Positions 10,590 through 19,221 are shown, counted from the stretch's first letter. The stretch: DNA of 43,976 bases from Tissierella creatinophila DSM 6911 (GCF_001940565.1 NZ_LTDM01000012.1:1-43976); one strand, 5' to 3'. Program-made: numbers and translations. Notes: generated by a model from the sequence alone, not told the origin.

Positions 10590-12903
10590 CATTTTTCCAT
10601 ATCTTTGTTGCTATGATTGTCATATCATCTTGAGGATTATCTTTTCCTACAAATTGAGCTATATTAAGTATCTCATTTATAATCGTTTTAGGATTTAAAG
10701 AATCAATTGCCCCTATACAATCTTTCATCCACTTTTCTTGGTCTTTTTCTCTTCTATTACTTTCTATAAGACCATCACTCATCATTATAACTATATCTCC
10801 ATCTTGCAATTCTTCTTCATATATATTTAAATGAATATCTTCTAATATCCCTATTGGTAGAGAACTAGAATTTATTACCTTTACTTCTTTTCCTCTTTTT
10901 ATAAAAGTAGCTGGACATCCATTTTTAATAATTTGTAATTTACCCGTATATAAATCTATAAAGCTTAAATCAAGAGTGGTGAATATTTCATCTGTAGATT
11001 TTGCTCTTAATACTGAGTTTAAAGTCTTTATAATAAGATTTTTATCCATATTTATATCCATAAGTTTTTCTAAAAGTTCTATAGCTATACTGCTTTCTTT
11101 ATGAGCTTTTTTACCTATTCCCATACCATCACTAATAGCAGAAAAGTGGATATTCTCTCTTTCTCCAAATGTGTAGCTATCTCCACATATCTCATCTTCA
11201 GAATTAGAGGATTTAGAGATAGTTGTTAGAGAGTTGAATCTTTTTTTCCTTACTAATTTAAAACTCCTTTTGTCTCCATTTAAGTTTCCAAGTGTATAGT
11301 CTGTACTTAGTGGAAAACCTAAATTTTTAGTAACTTCTTTTCTTACTGCCTCTATAGTTTCAAATGATTCTATATTTGAAGCCATCTCTACTAGTACTTC
11401 TTTTTCTCCTTTTTGCAGCTCTATGACAGATAAACTTGCAATATCCATTCTCTTATTTTTTAATTCTTTTAAGATAAGCTCTTCTAGTTCTTCATTGAAT
11501 ATAGGTGTAGAGTAGAAGTCATTTCCCATATCATTTATTATCTTACTCAAGTTTTCCATCTGTTCTGCTAAAAGTTTTCTATGTTCTAAGTGTTTTATAT
11601 TAAAACTTTTATTTTCTTTAAACTCAGAATAGATTTCCATGATATTTTCTATTAAGCTATCCTTATTCTCACATTCCTCAATACTATGAAACACTTTTTC
11701 TTTATCTTCACCATTGCCTAGTTTATTGACTAAGTTCAAAATATTATAATAGGTATTATAATAATCAGTTCCCCAACACTTTCCACTACTTGGGCATCCT
11801 TCGCAAGTTTTTTTAGATATGTCATCTATTAGACTATATACTTCAACAGAAGGATACTCTACCTCTTCATCTATAGATCTATTTAAAACTTCTGCCAAAC
11901 CCTTGAAGAGACTTTCCATTTCATTTAATCTTTTTATAGCTATTTCATCCTTCTTATTTTCATAATACTTTTTAATATGAGAAGTTTTTATAAAATAGTC
12001 TTCTAAATCTATTTTTATAAATTTAGATGCTATTAAAAACATAATAGAAGCAATAAATAGTTCTCTATAATCTAAGAAACTTGTACCAAGTGAATTTATA
12101 TAAAAGCTTATAATTCCATTTCCAAGAATAAAACCTAATATAGAACCGGATTTACCCAGATCTCTAAAGAGTCCAGCAAGAAGTCCTCCTGCAGCTAAAA
12201 TTGATATTATAAATGGCATTTCTGTATTAGATATAAAAGCTATCATCCCTATTATTACACCACTTGTTACACCCATTAAGATTCCACTATAATAGCTAAA
12301 ATAAATTATAGTCATTATACTTAAAATGTTTTTAAGTGAAACTCCTAATATTTCCATATTATTAAAACCAGATAATACTAAGGCCATAGTTATAAAGGTA
12401 CATGCAAGTTTTTCTTTATTAGCCTTATCCATATACATCTTTTCAATTGGCAAACTAAAAGAAAATATATAGGAGAGAGTAAAAACTAATACACTTTCAA
12501 ATCCAATCACAAACATATTATATAATAATACCTTTTCAAACAATATAAATGTCAAAATTCTTATACTTAAAAAGATCTGACTTAATATAAATGAAGACTT
12601 TAATAGAGTGTATTCTTTTTCTCTTAAAATGTTTGTAAAAATATAGTAGCTTATAATAGCTATTATATAATATGGTGATCCAGAAAATCCATGAATTGTA
12701 AACATTCCAAATATAACACTTATAAGTAATGCTGCATTTGCTCTTTTCATTAAAAGATAAGTTCCCAAAAATGCAATTCCAAAAGGGGTTAATTCATTTA
12801 ATATGCTTACTCTACTTATAAAAAAGCCGATAAAAACCAACATGATATCATTTAATCCAACTTCCAAATCCCTTTTCTTAGTTACCGATTCCATCCTAAT
12901 CAC
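10585..12903 (-). CDS. spoIIE: Stage II sporulation protein E (PP2C phosphatase)
   Basis: Membrane phosphatase that dephosphorylates SpoIIAA to activate sigma-F in the forespore and also acts in asymmetric division. Residues about 15-295 form roughly ten membrane segments. A central region follows with the cysteine-rich CEGCPSSGKCW near 362-372. The C-terminal PP2C domain has the metal-binding motifs ISDGMGIG (about 585) and MSDGLIES. At 772 residues it is somewhat shorter than the Bacillus protein (827). I chose the GTG at 12903 because AAGGAG lies 8 nt before it; an ATG three codons later is 17 nt away. It stands alone, between a strong upstream terminator and its own terminator. Confidence 0.96.
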   Translation of the reverse strand: MIRMESVTKKRDLEVGLNDIMLVFIGFFISRVSILNELTPFGIAFLGTYLLMKRANAALLISVIFGMFTIHGFSGSPYYIIAIISYYIFTNILREKEYTLLKSSFILSQIFLSIRILTFILFEKVLLYNMFVIGFESVLVFTLSYIFSFSLPIEKMYMDKANKEKLACTFITMALVLSGFNNMEILGVSLKNILSIMTIIYFSYYSGILMGVTSGVIIGMIAFISNTEMPFIISILAAGGLLAGLFRDLGKSGSILGFILGNGIISFYINSLGTSFLDYRELFIASIMFLIASKFIKIDLEDYFIKTSHIKKYYENKKDEIAIKRLNEMESLFKGLAEVLNRSIDEEVEYPSVEVYSLIDDISKKTCEGCPSSGKCWGTDYYNTYYNILNLVNKLGNGEDKEKVFHSIEECENKDSLIENIMEIYSEFKENKSFNIKHLEHRKLLAEQMENLSKIINDMGNDFYSTPIFNEELEELILKELKNKRMDIASLSVIELQKGEKEVLVEMASNIESFETIEAVRKEVTKNLGFPLSTDYTLGNLNGDKRSFKLVRKKRFNSLTTISKSSNSEDEICGDSYTFGERENIHFSAISDGMGIGKKAHKESSIAIELLEKLMDINMDKNLIIKTLNSVLRAKSTDEIFTTLDLSFIDLYTGKLQIIKNGCPATFIKRGKEVKVINSSSLPIGILEDIHLNIYEEELQDGDIVIMMSDGLIESNRREKDQEKWMKDCIGAIDSLNPKTIINEILNIAQFVGKDNPQDDMTIIATKIWKNV

Positions 12904-12937
12904 TTATACCACTCCTTACGATTTTGTTGTTGAGTCT

Positions 12938-12970
12938 ATCATAGCAAAAAACAATTTATTATTTTGTCAT
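12938..12970 (-). promoter_or_regulatory. Candidate Spo0A-activated spoIIE promoter
   Basis: On the minus strand a -10 TATGAT (12938-12943) is separated by 21 nt from ATGACA (12965-12970), which overlaps TGACAAA (12963-12969). The latter matches the 0A-box core TGNCGAA at six of seven positions. Bacillus spoIIE and spoIIG promoters have this unusual long spacer and need Spo0A bound near -35. The predicted start leaves a leader of about 28 nt containing the spoIIE ribosome site. The rest of the gap, 12971-13143, shows nothing else recognisable. Confidence 0.5.
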
Positions 12971-13143
12971 TTAATCGTAGTCTTTTTAGTGAAACAAGTG
13001 ATAAATATACCTTTCTTTAAGTTTAAATTAAAAATAAAACTTAATGCTTTAATATTTTACCTTAAGCTTATAACATGGGAATTTACTGACTTCAAAGCCT
13101 TAAAGCAATCTTTGTCCTTTAAATGTAATTTTATGACAGATAA

Positions 13144-13185
13144 AAAAAGATAAAAAACTATAAATTTATAGCTTTTTATCTTTTT
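13144..13185 (-). terminator. Strong terminator after yabR
   Basis: AAAAAGATAAAAA pairs with TTTTTATCTTTTT, and an inner CTATAAATTTATAG forms the hairpin tip; a single mismatch lies between. The minus strand exits through a long T-run. It begins 6 nt past the yabR stop and ends the yabP-yabQ-divIC-yabR unit before spoIIE. Confidence 0.8.
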
Positions 13186-13191
13186 CATTAT

Positions 13192-13596
13192 CTAAATATC
13201 TTTTCTTGCTTTTATAGTACTTCTTTTAGGTTCTCTTGATTTTAATTGATCCATTTTATCATTACTATCCTTTAAAAAATAATTTAGTTTATCTTCAAAA
13301 GACATATTTTTTTGTACATCTTCAGTTTTGTCCCAATCTATTTCAACAGGTTTTTTAGTCTTAGGTTTTGCTTGCCTAATAGAAAGACTGATTTTACCAT
13401 CTGTCGTTATAGAAAGTACCTTCACCCTAACCTTTTCATTTCTTTTTAAGTAATCTCCTACTTTCTCCACATAGTCATGGGATATTTCTGAAATATGAAC
13501 TAAACCATTTTTTCCCTCTGGCAACTGAACAAATGCACCAAAATTTGTAATGCCAGTTACAGTGCCTTCAATTATTTCTCCAACAGATACAGGCAT
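13192..13596 (-). CDS. yabR: S1-domain RNA-binding protein (YabR-like)
   Basis: Small cytoplasmic RNA-binding protein with one S1 domain at residues 1-75: VGEIIEGTVTGITNFGAFVQL, then GLVHISEIS and the strand ending in KISLSIRQ. The remainder is a charged linker tail. The family sits beside divIC and spoIIE in many Firmicutes; its exact role is not settled. I start it at ATG 13596, where the family N-terminus MPVSVGEI begins; AGGAGG is 12 nt upstream, rather far, and the frame stays open a further 11 codons upstream without similarity. It is last in the yabP-yabQ-divIC-yabR unit, 62 nt after divIC. Confidence 0.9.
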   Translation of the reverse strand: MPVSVGEIIEGTVTGITNFGAFVQLPEGKNGLVHISEISHDYVEKVGDYLKRNEKVRVKVLSITTDGKISLSIRQAKPKTKKPVEIDWDKTEDVQKNMSFEDKLNYFLKDSNDKMDQLKSREPKRSTIKARKDI

Positions 13597-13658
13597 AGAT
13601 AAATAATTCCTCCTTAATAATATTTTCAATTTTAGTATATATTAGAAACCCTTTAATG

Positions 13659-13988
13659 TCAATCTCTTGGCTTATTAAAAAAGTTAAAAACAGTATTTTT
13701 AAATCGCCCTCTGTCAATATATATTACTTCATTAGGTTTTACCATTCCAAGTTCTTCCCTGGCTACATTTTCTAAAAATTCAATACTACCTCTTTTTTCA
13801 ATTTGTTTATTTAGTTCTTCTATATCTTCTTGAAGAACAGTTATATCTTGTTCTACTTCTTTTTCTTTAGCTCTTAAATCTTTCTTTAATTTGTTTTGAT
13901 TTATAACTATTATAGAAATATATATTATAAGAAACAACATCATAAAATGACGTAATTTTATTTTCCTTTTGTTTTTCTTCTTAATCAT
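13659..13988 (-). CDS. divIC: Septum formation initiator, DivIC/FtsB family
   Basis: Small bitopic division protein that works with FtsL and DivIB/FtsQ in the divisome. The 109 residues comprise a lysine-rich cytoplasmic start (1-11), one membrane segment (about 12-27), a coiled coil (about 31-64, with EVEQDITVLQEDIEELNKQIEKR) and the family segment ENVAREELGMVKPNEVIYID (about 70-90). GGTGGG precedes the ATG by 6 nt. It follows yabQ by 35 nt, the same order as in Bacillus yabP-yabQ-divIC-yabR. Confidence 0.93.
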   Translation of the reverse strand: MIKKKNKRKIKLRHFMMLFLIIYISIIVINQNKLKKDLRAKEKEVEQDITVLQEDIEELNKQIEKRGSIEFLENVAREELGMVKPNEVIYIDRGRFKNTVFNFFNKPRD

Positions 13989-14023
13989 AATTATCCCACC
14001 AATTTGAGTTTTATGTTTATAGT

Positions 14024-14494
14024 TTATTTTTTTTTAGAAATAATCTTTAAATACTTTTTAGTTTCATGCAGAAAACTAGAAAACATTTTTTTGTTTTTAT
14101 CTTTTCCTTTTTTAAATATATTGACTGTAGCTCTAAAAGGATATGATATTATTTCAATTATCTCACTAATAAAGTAAAATATCAACTCGAAAGTTTTAAA
14201 TATGATAGGAAAAATAAAATATGATAATATTTTAAGATAAAAAAATGCACCAATTATAAATCCTATAAAGACAAATGCCCTAAATACTCCATTTAAATAT
14301 CTTAATAAAAAGATAAATACTACAAAAGTTATAATTACCCATAATAGCAAATCTTCTACAATCCCTAAAACTTTTTTAGGTTTGAAAATCTTCCTCATAG
14401 CCCTATAGGCATCATATAATAGCCCTAAAACAATGCCTTGGTTTATAGAAAACAAAAAAATATAAAGTTCTTTAGATGAATCTATATCTATCAT
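14024..14494 (-). CDS. yabQ: Spore cortex biosynthesis protein YabQ
   Basis: Membrane protein needed for cortex formation, made in the mother cell. The 156 residues contain an N-terminal hydrophobic segment with the family pattern LFSINQGIVLGLLYDAYRAMRK. Further membrane segments follow at about 44-62, 70-88 and 92-112, and the tail is lysine-rich and cytoplasmic. GGAGG lies 7 nt before the ATG, just after the yabP stop (14-nt gap), so the two are translated from one message. The assignment rests on the sequence pattern plus the conserved order yabP-yabQ-divIC. Confidence 0.9.
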   Translation of the reverse strand: MIDIDSSKELYIFLFSINQGIVLGLLYDAYRAMRKIFKPKKVLGIVEDLLLWVIITFVVFIFLLRYLNGVFRAFVFIGFIIGAFFYLKILSYFIFPIIFKTFELIFYFISEIIEIISYPFRATVNIFKKGKDKNKKMFSSFLHETKKYLKIISKKK

Positions 14495-14508
14495 AAAGAA
14501 TCCTCCAT

Positions 14509-14787
14509 CTATTTAAAAAGTCTTTCTAAGAGATTTTTGGGGGCTCCTTCTTTACTTATATATGTTAAGCTATTAATAGTACCTGAGATTTTAAGAGACC
14601 CATCATCTAAATTCAACTTACTTATATTTAAATTTTCTCCTTTTATATTTAATCCTCCCTTTATTGTAGAGAGAATTATGGTAGTATCATTGTAACTATC
14701 TACATTGTTTACCCCTGTAATATTTAATCGCTCTCTATCTTGTAAAGTAATATTTTGTGGCTTTAGACTTAATTTATTTTCACTCAT
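14509..14787 (-). CDS. yabP: Sporulation protein YabP
   Basis: Mother-cell sporulation protein that acts with YabQ in cortex assembly. It shows the YabP/YqfC domain pattern: HNITL-like start QNITLQDRERLNITGV, VDSYNDTTIILST, GGLNIKGENLNISKLNL, and DGSLKISGTINSLTY. I chose ATG 14787 because GAGGAG lies 7 nt before it; an ATG six codons further upstream has no ribosome site. That gives 92 residues, near the family length of about 100. A possible sigma-E promoter lies just upstream, inside and after the rqcP terminator. Confidence 0.92.
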   Translation of the reverse strand: MSENKLSLKPQNITLQDRERLNITGVNNVDSYNDTTIILSTIKGGLNIKGENLNISKLNLDDGSLKISGTINSLTYISKEGAPKNLLERLFK

Positions 14788-14810
14788 ACTATCACTCCTC
14801 TTCATAATAA

Positions 14811-14837
14811 TATTTATGAAAACAAAAGAGCTTTTAT
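14811..14837 (-). promoter_or_regulatory. Possible sigma-E promoter for yabPQ
   Basis: On the minus strand ATA (14835-14837), 16 nt, CATAAATA (14811-14818). This resembles the sigma-E pattern ATA-N16-18-CATACAnT with two -10 mismatches. Bacillus yabPQ is under sigma-E. The -35 element falls in the loop of the rqcP terminator. It is suggestive only. Confidence 0.35.
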
Positions 14838-14849
14838 GACAAAAGCTCT
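14827..14849 (-). terminator. rqcP terminator
   Basis: Stem AGAGCTTTT (14827-14835) with AAAAGCTCT (14841-14849), 5-nt loop, then TTTTGTTTTC on the minus strand. It overlaps the last two bases of the rqcP stop codon. It separates rqcP from yabP, 40 nt downstream. Confidence 0.7.
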
Positions 14850-15090
14850 AATCTAATATTTTATATAAATTTGTTGCTTCACTTTTTTGGACATTCTCTT
14901 TTATCTCTAGTATTTGAAATGATTTGCTACCGTTTCCAAAGTTAATGGTAACCTCATCTAATACTTTAACTTCATCTCCCGGTTTAGCTGTTTTGCCATT
15001 TATAGTAACTTTACCTTGTTCACATGCTTCTTTTGCTATAGTTCTTCTTTTTATGATTCTAGAATTTTTCAAGAATTTATCAATTCTCAT
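14848..15090 (-). CDS. rqcP: S4-domain RNA-binding protein RqcP (YabO)
   Basis: An 80-residue S4-domain protein. Its Bacillus counterpart RqcP (YabO) binds stalled 50S subunits and stabilises P-site tRNA during alanine tailing in ribosome quality control. The S4 motif runs MRIDKFLKNSRIIKRRTIAK then EACEQGKVTINGKTAKPGDEV (residues 1-46). I start at ATG 15090, with AGGAGAGGGAG immediately upstream; eight further in-frame codons upstream lack similarity. It has terminators on both sides, so it seems to be transcribed alone. Heat-shock protein Hsp15 is a related family, but size and location favour RqcP. Confidence 0.9.
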   Translation of the reverse strand: MRIDKFLKNSRIIKRRTIAKEACEQGKVTINGKTAKPGDEVKVLDEVTINFGNGSKSFQILEIKENVQKSEATNLYKILD

Positions 15091-15113
15091 AACTCCCTCT
15101 CCTTTGAAAAACA

Positions 15114-15138
15114 AAAATCAGGTCTAAGACCTGATTTT
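15114..15138 (-). terminator. hbs terminator
   Basis: Perfect 11-bp stem (15114-15124 with 15128-15138) and a 3-nt loop, followed by TTTTTGTTTTTC on the minus strand. It begins 6 nt after the HU stop codon and ends 23 nt before the rqcP start codon. Confidence 0.8.
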
Positions 15139-15144
15139 AAAAAT

Positions 15145-15426
15145 CTACTTTTTGTTTACAGTTTCTTTTAAAGATTTACCAGCTTTGAAAACAGGAGCAT
15201 TAGATGCTGGTATTTGAATTACTTCTTCAGGATCTCTTGGATTTCTACCTTCTCTAGCTTTTCTTTGTCTAACTTCAAATGTACCAAATCCAACAAGTTG
15301 AACTTTTTCTCCATTTTCTAATGCTTCCTCCACTGATTTTATAAAACCATTTAGAGCAGCTTCTGCATCTTTCTTAGTAAGTTCACTCTTATCTGCCATA
15401 CTTGCTATTAATTCAGCTTTGTTCAT
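15145..15426 (-). CDS. hbs: HU family DNA-binding protein
   Basis: Histone-like nucleoid protein that bends and compacts DNA as a homodimer. The 93 residues follow the HU pattern: MNKAELIASMADKSELTKKD at the start, GFGTFEVRQRKAREGRNPRD (about 46-65) with the beta-arm leading to the IPASNAPVFKAGKSLK segment, which includes the DNA-intercalating proline region. AGGAGG precedes the ATG. It sits between mazG/yabN and rqcP, an insertion relative to Bacillus that is common in Clostridia, and is flanked by its own promoter and terminator, as expected for a very highly expressed gene. Confidence 0.97.
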   Translation of the reverse strand: MNKAELIASMADKSELTKKDAEAALNGFIKSVEEALENGEKVQLVGFGTFEVRQRKAREGRNPRDPEEVIQIPASNAPVFKAGKSLKETVNKK

Positions 15427-15467
15427 TATAAATTCCTCCTTATAATAATTGTTTATACTATTGTTAC

Positions 15468-15496
15468 ATTTTAATAAACATTTAATAATTTTACAA
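15468..15496 (-). promoter_or_regulatory. Probable hbs promoter
   Basis: TTGTAA (15491-15496), 17 nt, TAAAAT (15468-15473) on the minus strand, in the 70-nt gap between mazG and hbs. The gap has no visible terminator for mazG. Confidence 0.5.
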
Positions 15497-16954
15497 CTAA
15501 AATTTATTTTTTTTAGCTAAACTCCATAAACTTTCCATTTCTTCTAGAGTCAAATCTTCTAATTTGACATTTTGCTCTAAGCATTCTTTTTCCATAAATT
15601 TAAATCTATTTATAAACTTATTATTAGATTTATTCATAGCAACTTCCGGATCTATTTTTAAAAATCTAGCTAAATTTACTATAGAGAAAAACAAATCTCC
15701 TATTTCTTCTTCTTGTCTTTCCCAGTTTTCTTCCAAAGAGTCTATAACTTCTAATACTTCGTTATATTCTTCTTCTATTTTTTCTAAAGCACCTTTTATA
15801 TCTGTCCAATCAAATCCAACTTTAGCAGCAACTTGTTGAATTTTTAAGCCTTTCATTAAAGATGGTAGACTAGAAATATTATCTAGTTTTTCTCCTATGG
15901 TTTTAAATCCTCGTTGTAAATCCTTTAGTCTATCCCAATTATATACTACTTCCTCTGAATTTACCACCTTTTCATTTAAAAAAATATGTGGATGTCTATA
16001 GATTAATTTATTTGCTAAAGAAGTTGTTATGTCTATTATATTAAATTCTCCCTCATCAAAAGCTATTTCTGCATGGAATATTACTTGTAAAAGAACATCC
16101 CCTAGTTCTTCCATAAGAGAATCTATATCACCTTTATCTATTGCATCTACTACTTCATAGGCCTCTTCAATGATACATTTTCTCAAGGAGCTATGAGTTT
16201 GTTTTATATCCCATTGGCAACCATCCTCTCCTCTAAGTCTTTTCATTATGTTTGTAATATCATTAAAATCGAAGATGTTTTTCTTTTCTTTTTCTATTCT
16301 AGGAATGTATATACTTGTTAAATACCCAATATCTTCAAACCTATCCAATGAATATATAGGTGTATTGTTTACCTTTTCTTGTCCTTTTATTCCTGCACTA
16401 TCTACTATAAAAATATTGTATTCATCCCCATATATCTCTGATAGAATTAACTTTATTTCAGATATTATTCTTTTGTTATAAACTTGGGTTATTATCATAT
16501 CTGTATTTATGTCAATCATAGAAAAGTCAAATACTGTTCCATCAACTATCTTAAGTCCATTTATAGGATCTCTCTTAACACTCATTATAAGAGGATCTAT
16601 AAAACTCATACCTGTAATTATTTCTATATCTTCTTCTCGCTCTAGCAATATTTCTACTGTTCTTTCTGCAACTAATGGATTTCCGGGAACAAAGTAGTTT
16701 ATATTTTCGCCCTTTAACGCTTCTTCCACTAGAGAGTCAACTATTGTTTCATATACATCTTGAAATTCTTCTTTAGTTTCATATAAATAATCAAAAGATT
16801 TATAAAGAATATCATTATCTTTAAAATATTTTATCGTAGGATGATTTTCAGTCCTTAAAAAATTTTTATTTTCATTATGAATTCTATTAATTGCTCCAAG
16901 CGTTAAATCCTCTATGCTTCCTGGTCCAAGTCCTATTACATAAATTTTAGCCAT
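15497..16954 (-). CDS. mazG: MazG/YabN nucleotide pyrophosphohydrolase fused to tetrapyrrole-methylase domain
   Basis: Two-domain protein. Residues about 1-220 form a tetrapyrrole (corrin/porphyrin) methylase-like domain starting with VIGLGPGSIEDLT. Residues about 235-485 form a MazG nucleoside triphosphate pyrophosphatase, with EDGCQWDIKQTHSSLR, the metal-binding IIEEAYEVVDAI and LMEELGDVLLQVIFH, and a second MazG-like repeat. MazG proteins hydrolyse NTPs and dNTPs; the role of the methylase half is unclear. The fusion and the position beside a SpoVB-type flippase match Bacillus yabN-yabM. AAGGAG precedes the ATG, and the flippase gene ends 13 nt upstream. Confidence 0.95.
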   Translation of the reverse strand: MAKIYVIGLGPGSIEDLTLGAINRIHNENKNFLRTENHPTIKYFKDNDILYKSFDYLYETKEEFQDVYETIVDSLVEEALKGENINYFVPGNPLVAERTVEILLEREEDIEIITGMSFIDPLIMSVKRDPINGLKIVDGTVFDFSMIDINTDMIITQVYNKRIISEIKLILSEIYGDEYNIFIVDSAGIKGQEKVNNTPIYSLDRFEDIGYLTSIYIPRIEKEKKNIFDFNDITNIMKRLRGEDGCQWDIKQTHSSLRKCIIEEAYEVVDAIDKGDIDSLMEELGDVLLQVIFHAEIAFDEGEFNIIDITTSLANKLIYRHPHIFLNEKVVNSEEVVYNWDRLKDLQRGFKTIGEKLDNISSLPSLMKGLKIQQVAAKVGFDWTDIKGALEKIEEEYNEVLEVIDSLEENWERQEEEIGDLFFSIVNLARFLKIDPEVAMNKSNNKFINRFKFMEKECLEQNVKLEDLTLEEMESLWSLAKKNKF

Positions 16955-16967
16955 TTTATTTTTCTCC

Positions 16968-18575
16968 TTATTCTTTTGTTTTTGATTTTACTTTTTTTAA
17001 AACTTTTTCTGACTTAGGTATAAAGCTCAAATCATCTTCTGTTATAGTCTTTGTAATTATAAGTAATAATATATAAGTAAAAGCACCTATTAAAATAGAT
17101 ATAACTGTTGTAAGTCTACTATTTAATATTCTAAATAAAAAACTATAGGACAATGAAGTTATAACTGCCATACTTAATGCACATATAAATGGTTTTAAAA
17201 ACACATCTTTATATCTTAATTTTATTTTAAATCTTTTTATAAGTATTATTAAATCTAAAATTGCAGCTGTAGCAAAAGCTGCTACAGTACTTATAGCTGC
17301 TCCCTTTATATTTACACTAGGAATAGATGTCAATACAAAAGTTAAAATCACCTTTAAACCAGCTCCTATAATCAAATTTATAACTGGTATTAAGGGTTTT
17401 CCTAATCCTTGAAGTATAGAAGTTAATGTCTGAGTAATAGTTAAAAATATGACTCCAAACGAAAGAACTTTGAGTATTTCTCCTGTGTTTCTTATAACTT
17501 CATCTGTATTGTTGAAAAACAAAAGTTCTATTATAGGCTTAGCCAGAACAAAGAGTCCAAAAGCACAAGGTAATCCTAAAAGAAGAGTTATTCTGATACC
17601 AGAACCTATAGTTCTTTGAACCTCTCTTTTATTATTTCTTGCATATGAAGAGGCGATAGCAGGGACTAAGCTTATTCCTATTGCCATAGAAAACACTTGA
17701 GGTAAGTTTATAAGTGTTTGAGCATATCCTTTTAACTGTCCGTACATATCATTTGCCATTTCTTTACTATAGTTTATAGCCTGAAGTCTTTTAAGTACAA
17801 TCCCTGCATCTATAGTATCCATTATAGGAACAATGGCAGATCCTATTGTTATTGGAATTGCTATGATCATTAAATCATAGAGAATATCATTTAATGGATA
17901 TTCTTTTTCTGAGGGATTTAACTTTATTTCTTCTTTGATTGTTCCTATCTTCCTTAAAAATATAAAGATTATAATAACACACCCAAAGAACGCACCTATA
18001 GAACCTGCAAAGGATGCTCCTCCAGCTGCTATAGGTATTCCCTTGTCTAAAAGGTAGATGGTTAAAAATAAGCCACCAGATACTCTTAGAAGTTGTTCTA
18101 CTATCTGAGAAATCGCAGTAGGAAACATATTTGACTGTCCTTGAAAGAAGCCTCTAAAAGCTGACATTATAGGTACAAAAAAGAGTGCTGGAGCAAGAGA
18201 TATAAGAGAATAATATGCATTTTCATTTTCAAGGGATTTTACTATGTCTTTTGCTTTAAAAGTTAAAAATAAAAAAGAAAAAATGCCTCCAAATGTAAGA
18301 AGAGTTAAAGCAATTTTAAATACTCTAAATGCACCTTTAAAATCTCCAATTGCTCTTTTTTCAGAGACAAGTTTTGCTATTGCTACGGGAAATCCTGCAG
18401 TTGCTATTGTAAGCATAAGTGTATAAAATGGATGGGCAGTAGAATAATAACCCATGCCTTCTGACTTTATAATATTACCTATTGGTATTCTATAAAGAGC
18501 TCCAAGTATTTTTACTATTACTCCAGCTATACTTAAAACAATCGCACCCTTTACAAAATTATTATTCTTGCTCAT
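16968..18575 (-). CDS. Polysaccharide/lipid II flippase, SpoVB/MurJ-like (YabM position)
   Basis: A polytopic membrane protein of the MOP superfamily with about 14 membrane segments spread over 535 residues. The segments FVKGAIVLSIAGVIVKILGA at the start, and GAFRVFKIAL and SAFRGFFQGQSNMFPTAISQ further on, are typical of SpoVB-like proteins that move lipid-linked wall precursors during vegetative growth or cortex synthesis. Its place between spoVT and mazG is that of Bacillus yabM. I start at ATG 18575, with GGGGGT 6 nt upstream; 14 upstream codons are open but unlike the family. Substrate is inferred from family and context. Confidence 0.9.
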   Translation of the reverse strand: MSKNNNFVKGAIVLSIAGVIVKILGALYRIPIGNIIKSEGMGYYSTAHPFYTLMLTIATAGFPVAIAKLVSEKRAIGDFKGAFRVFKIALTLLTFGGIFSFLFLTFKAKDIVKSLENENAYYSLISLAPALFFVPIMSAFRGFFQGQSNMFPTAISQIVEQLLRVSGGLFLTIYLLDKGIPIAAGGASFAGSIGAFFGCVIIIFIFLRKIGTIKEEIKLNPSEKEYPLNDILYDLMIIAIPITIGSAIVPIMDTIDAGIVLKRLQAINYSKEMANDMYGQLKGYAQTLINLPQVFSMAIGISLVPAIASSYARNNKREVQRTIGSGIRITLLLGLPCAFGLFVLAKPIIELLFFNNTDEVIRNTGEILKVLSFGVIFLTITQTLTSILQGLGKPLIPVINLIIGAGLKVILTFVLTSIPSVNIKGAAISTVAAFATAAILDLIILIKRFKIKLRYKDVFLKPFICALSMAVITSLSYSFLFRILNSRLTTVISILIGAFTYILLLIITKTITEDDLSFIPKSEKVLKKVKSKTKE

Positions 18576-18647
18576 ATATTTACCCCCACTTCTTACTCTA
18601 CTAAAATAGTATATCATAATTAAAATATACTCTAAAGAAGAATAAAA

Positions 18648-18671
18648 AATACCTACTTGAAAGTAGGTATT
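18648..18671 (-). terminator. spoVT terminator
   Basis: An 11-bp perfect inverted repeat (18648-18658 with 18661-18671), followed by TTTTTTATT on the minus strand. The first bases of the stem lie within the spoVT stop codon. Confidence 0.85.
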
Positions 18672-19221
18672 AATGTTCTAATTGTTTGGCTAAAAACTTT
18701 GAAGCAGTTTCTAGTAATACTTTTTCTAAATTCCCCATGGTCTTCTCTTTGTCTTTAGAGAGTAAAATTAGGGAGCCAATAGGGTCTCCTTGCATTACAA
18801 TGGGACAAACAACCTGTGCTGTATATACTTCTGGACTCTCATCTTCATATAAAAGTTTTATAGGAAGATTTTTTTCGTCAGTTATAAAAGTATCTCTAGA
18901 TTCTACTATCTTTTCTAAATCTGGACTAATCCTCTTTTCTAAAAACTCTTTTTTTGAACCACCAGAAATTGCTATAACATTATCTCTATCTGTTATAATA
19001 GAAATATAACTTGTATTTTCATTAAGAGATTCACAATACTCATTAGCAAATTCAGTTAATTCTCCAATAGGAGAGTATTTTTTAAGTATAACTTGACCTT
19101 CTCTATCGGTAAATATTTCAAGAGGATCACCCTCTCTTATTCTTAAAGTTCTTCTAATTTCTTTTGGTACAACAACTCTTCCTAAATCATCTATTCTACG
19201 AACTATTCCTGTAGCTTTCAA
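18670..19221 (-). CDS. spoVT: Stage V sporulation protein T (AbrB-type regulator)
   Basis: Forespore transcription regulator that tunes sigma-G genes. Residues 1-50 are an AbrB swapped-hairpin DNA-binding domain with the invariant ATGIVRRIDDLGRVVVPKEI and TLRIREGDPLEIF. Residues about 58-183 are a GAF-like sensor domain. I start at TTG 19221: AGGAGG lies 6 nt before it and the protein then begins exactly at the family start LKATGIVRR. The frame remains open 15 codons upstream without similarity. It has its own terminator. I found no convincing sigma-G promoter upstream. Confidence 0.96.
   Translation of the reverse strand: MKATGIVRRIDDLGRVVVPKEIRRTLRIREGDPLEIFTDREGQVILKKYSPIGELTEFANEYCESLNENTSYISIITDRDNVIAISGGSKKEFLEKRISPDLEKIVESRDTFITDEKNLPIKLLYEDESPEVYTAQVVCPIVMQGDPIGSLILLSKDKEKTMGNLEKVLLETASKFLAKQLEH

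Noticed and set aside
12803-13153. Plus-strand open frame of 116 codons across the spoIIE promoter region
   Set aside because: AT-rich, overlaps the spoIIE start antisense, has no ribosome site and no recognisable protein pattern.
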